A stretch of DNA of 64,000 nt from Bursaphelenchus xylophilus. Lineage: Eukaryota > Nematoda > Chromadorea > Rhabditida > Aphelenchoididae. Position numbers and translations under genes: made by a program. How positions within the stretch are numbered: position 1 is the first letter of the stretch; each line of letters begins with the position of its first letter. Location of the stretch: the NCBI GenBank assembly GCA_904066235.2, contig CAJFCV020000005.1:3281501-3345500 (forward strand), written 5' to 3'. The notes under the pieces were generated by a model. That model made no database searches, was not told the DNA's origin, and worked only from the letters and a program-made list of their open reading frames with translations. Below are positions 54,310-64,000 of the stretch, piece after piece.

Positions 54310-55411
54310 CAATACGCATACATTTTTGTATCGATGTTACTTTCAGGATGTAATATATACCATGGAAAAGAAACGATCGCTCTTCGACGCTCAAATGAAA
54401 CGGTACTATCGGTCCAACACACCTCCCAGAGCTGTGTTTTTCACAAGGTTGTAGTTTCACAATTACTGCTTATAATTTGTGACAAGGGTAAATGTTTTTT
54501 TATAATTTATTTTAATAACGGCCACATTTCTTGAATAAATCAGTTCCCGTCTTACAGTTATTTTTGATTACTCTTGCCCAAAAACTAACATACACCTCGA
54601 GTTACCGGTCTTGTGGAAAATGAGAAGAGATCGCCAGGGAAAAAGACTTTGCCAAGTCTCCGCTGAGCCTTCGCCGAGAGTCCGCCGACCATCCAACGGC
54701 TTTGCCAAGTCTCGTAGGCACTTCCCACAGCGTTTTTTTTGGTATCCACCTTCCCCACGCCTCATATCGGTCAATTTTTTGTTGACACGAAAAATTGGGA
54801 CGCGCCAAGTTTCGTCAAAATATGAATGTCGCTTTTTGGGCATTTTTCTTGTTAGCAGCCAAAGGTCGCCTTCAAAATTTCCCCCCAATTTAATATTTTG
54901 AGGCCATGTATCGATCGACTTTGTGTTCACCCGAAATGTCGTCGACGCGAGTATCATTATGTCCAATTACTCCCTCGAAAGCTAGGAAGAACCTTAACAA
55001 ATCCCTAAATATAGTACCATCTCGATTCCTCTCTAATCACTTTCAATCCACCACAATCCAATTCCTTCTTCAAAAAAAATCTCCAATCAAAGTTTTGAAC
55101 CGTTTCTTTCTGTCTAAAAAACATACAAATTTGGGAGAAACTAGAAAAAATTTACAAAAGAACGAACAAAATCTTGGAAGAAATTATAATTTAGCGCTTT
55201 GGAGCGTTTCACATATAAGACGTATTCGGTAGAGGGGGAGTAAATATTTAAAATCGAAACAAAAAAGAAAGAGGAAAAAAAAGAAAAAAAAAGAGTTTTA
55301 AGACAACTAACGGCTACGGGGAACAAAATAATCGAGTATTATATTCCAATAATTATATGATATATTGTGTTACAATTAAAACAACATTCGTCCAGTCCAC
55401 TTGCGGTCTAA
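54310..55411. other. No supported gene; downstream of par-1
   Basis: A 132-codon minus-strand frame (54,568-54,966) overlaps frames in other registers and has no splice or start support. The tract 54,640-54,720 repeats TTTGCCAAGTCTC twice, and the tail 54,800-54,860 resembles a decayed foldback-450 end. par-1 3'UTR probably occupies the part next to 55,411. Confidence 0.4.
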
Positions 55412-62539
<7,128 letters not shown>

Positions 62540-62719
62540 CTGAAAAATAGAGACGATTTTACTGGGAAATATTACGAAAAAGCGCGGCCATCGATCATCG
62601 CGTGTTTCGAACGGGTTCCAACCGCTTTCGGACCGCGGGTCATAATAACTTGCGGTCGAAAGAAGACCTTTAATAATCAAACTGGACTTTCGAGTTTCCA
62701 GACAACCGTTAAGATCATA

Positions 62720-62928
62720 CAGTAGGGGACCTGATCCAGTGTCAAAAAACGTAAAATTTTGCATCCGAAGTATCAAAAATGTGGCAAAATACTTCCCTCT
62801 CCCGGTGAAAAAACTCGGCTTTCAAAACGAAGTTTTTTCGCTTGGAGAGGGAAGAATTTTGCCACATTTTTGATGCTTCCCGGATACAAAATTTTACGTT
62901 TTTTGCCACTGGATCGGGTCCTTCACTG
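62720..62928. mobile_element. CAGTG foldback MITE upstream of par-1 microexon
   Basis: The left CAGTAGGGGACCTGATCCAG and right GGGTCCTTCACTG bound a shortened centre (about 209 bp total). The right flank duplicates that of the 58.6-kb copy. Confidence 0.8.
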
Positions 62929-62932
62929 CAGG

Positions 62933-63012
62933 TAAATCTGGCAAGAAAAAAAAGGTTTTCATTTTTTGCTTCAAAAATTCAGCAATTTTTCCCCCAAAAG
63001 CTATTCAGCGAC
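62933..63012. repeat. Duplicated par-1 intron flank, copy 2
   Basis: Second copy of the sequence at 58,893-58,985, with the same order and orientation. The sequence to the left of the two MITEs is different. Confidence 0.75.
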
Positions 63013-64000
63013 CTTGCGGAATAGGGAATTGGAGACTAAAAGATCATAAAATCAATGCTTTCTGTACGTCGAGAGATCTAAATTCATTTCGATTGTTTCC
63101 GAAAAAGAACGGGCGAAAGGGATTGATTCAGGAAGGTCTGATGATTCATTTATTATTCCTTGACTCGCAGACCGTCAAATACAAAGCTGTCCGAATCGCA
63201 AAAATTAGTCGTAAACTGCGCAAATCCGGCCCCAAAAGTTTTGAGAAATAAATCCCAAAATCTGTGTGCCCTTCGGGGGGAGAGTTGTTTGTCCCGAGAT
63301 TCACCCGAAACTCACCCCTCGGTTTACGGCCGCACTATAAAAGTTCAATACGTTTAATGCTCAAAACAAAGCATCCGTTTCGGAATTTAGGGGCTTTTGA
63401 GATGATAATCTGAGGTTTGGACGTCTCTGGCAATAAAAATGGCAAAAAGACTGGGAATGGGGAGATAATTTGGGATGTAAACAAGAGAAGGGGCGCTAAA
63501 GTTCAAGGGTTAGTCGAAGTTTTTTTCAAATCGTTCTGATAAAAAATGGTTTTCCTGGCTCTTTACAGAAAGCACTGAAAAAAAAGGGATTTTCATGCGA
63601 AAGATTGTGAAAAATTAGGAGAGATGGCCAGAGATAATGGCGAGGATCGAATTTTGATGACTTTCTTCGAAAATCATCACAATTCCTAAACTTCTACTTG
63701 CAAAATCTAGTAAATAGGCATCCCAAAACCCTCCTCAAGTGAGAAGAAATCGATCTTAGCGTGCAGAAAAACCGGCTGAACATGTAAATACAATGCAAAC
63801 AATAAAAAACAGAGCGTTTAACGTCGTACAAAAAACACTCCAAAAGTCGGCGGATCCGTGGGATATAAAATGTGGGGTAATTGCGACACAATGATTCGAG
63901 AGAGAGAGAGCTGCCCTTGGGCAAGCGCGTAGGGAAGTGGAAAGCCGAGAGAAGGCGCAGAGACCGCACAGTTGTTGGGCCGTTCCGATTGGCCCAGACG
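63013..64000. other. Right edge: par-1 5' intron, leader or promoter
   Basis: No coding exon recognised. The last ~110 bp become GC-richer after a GA run (63,896-63,911), which could mark a 5' exon or promoter of par-1 on the minus strand. This cannot be decided from the window. Confidence 0.35.

Noticed and set aside
54568..54966. 132-codon minus-strand frame
   Set aside because: Overlaps repeat-derived sequence and competing frames, with no acceptor, donor or start context.

Overview
This is AT-rich nuclear DNA from an animal, almost certainly a nematode. All recognisable genes are split by short GT..AG introns whose acceptors are the nematode type (TTTTCAG or TTTCAG). Several 5' ends look like spliced-leader acceptors placed just before the ATG. 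The proteins are worm-like orthologues: CED-4, CUL-5, PAR-1/MARK, a CRAL-TRIO/GOLD (ctg) protein, a TMBIM/Lifeguard protein and two M13 (neprilysin-family) peptidases. I cannot name the species. Exon limits were read by eye from splice sites and reading frame, so single boundaries could be off by a few bases.

Layout. Bases 1-27,000 hold no gene I can support. They are filled with transposon relics: foldback and MITE families, a degenerate mariner (21.2-22.4 kb), a Tc1-like element with ~600-bp inverted ends (14.2-15.7 kb) and a large palindrome with tRNA-like cores (12-13.8 kb). Bases 27-37.5 kb hold four plus-strand genes: a tandem pair of secreted M13 peptidases, a TMBIM membrane protein and a 67-aa single-pass membrane protein. 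On the minus strand follow the ctg-like lipid-binding protein (37.7-40.9 kb) and cul-5 (42.0-46.2 kb). ced-4 (46.6-49.1 kb, plus) is divergent from cul-5, with about 416 bp between start codons. Bases 49.2-51.4 kb are foldback DNA holding a possible captured or decayed gene. Two small unrecognised plus-strand genes lie at 52.1-52.6 and 53.2-53.5 kb. par-1 (55.4-62.5 kb, minus) fills most of the right end; its 5' exons probably lie further right or outside the window.

Most conspicuous points: (1) the CED-4 homologue has a complete NB-ARC and winged-helix core but no CARD exon that I can find, and an altered Walker B; (2) both M13 peptidases keep the zinc ligands but have lost the segment after HExxH and the NAxY substrate motif; (3) a small number of hairpin-forming repeat families occupy many introns of the conserved genes, and one insertion shared by both M13 copies dates their duplication; (4) several elements are nested, giving a relative order of insertion.

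The genes do not form one pathway. CUL-5 (ubiquitin ligase scaffold), CED-4 (caspase activator), TMBIM (anti-apoptotic and ER calcium family) and PAR-1 (polarity kinase) are independent conserved genes.
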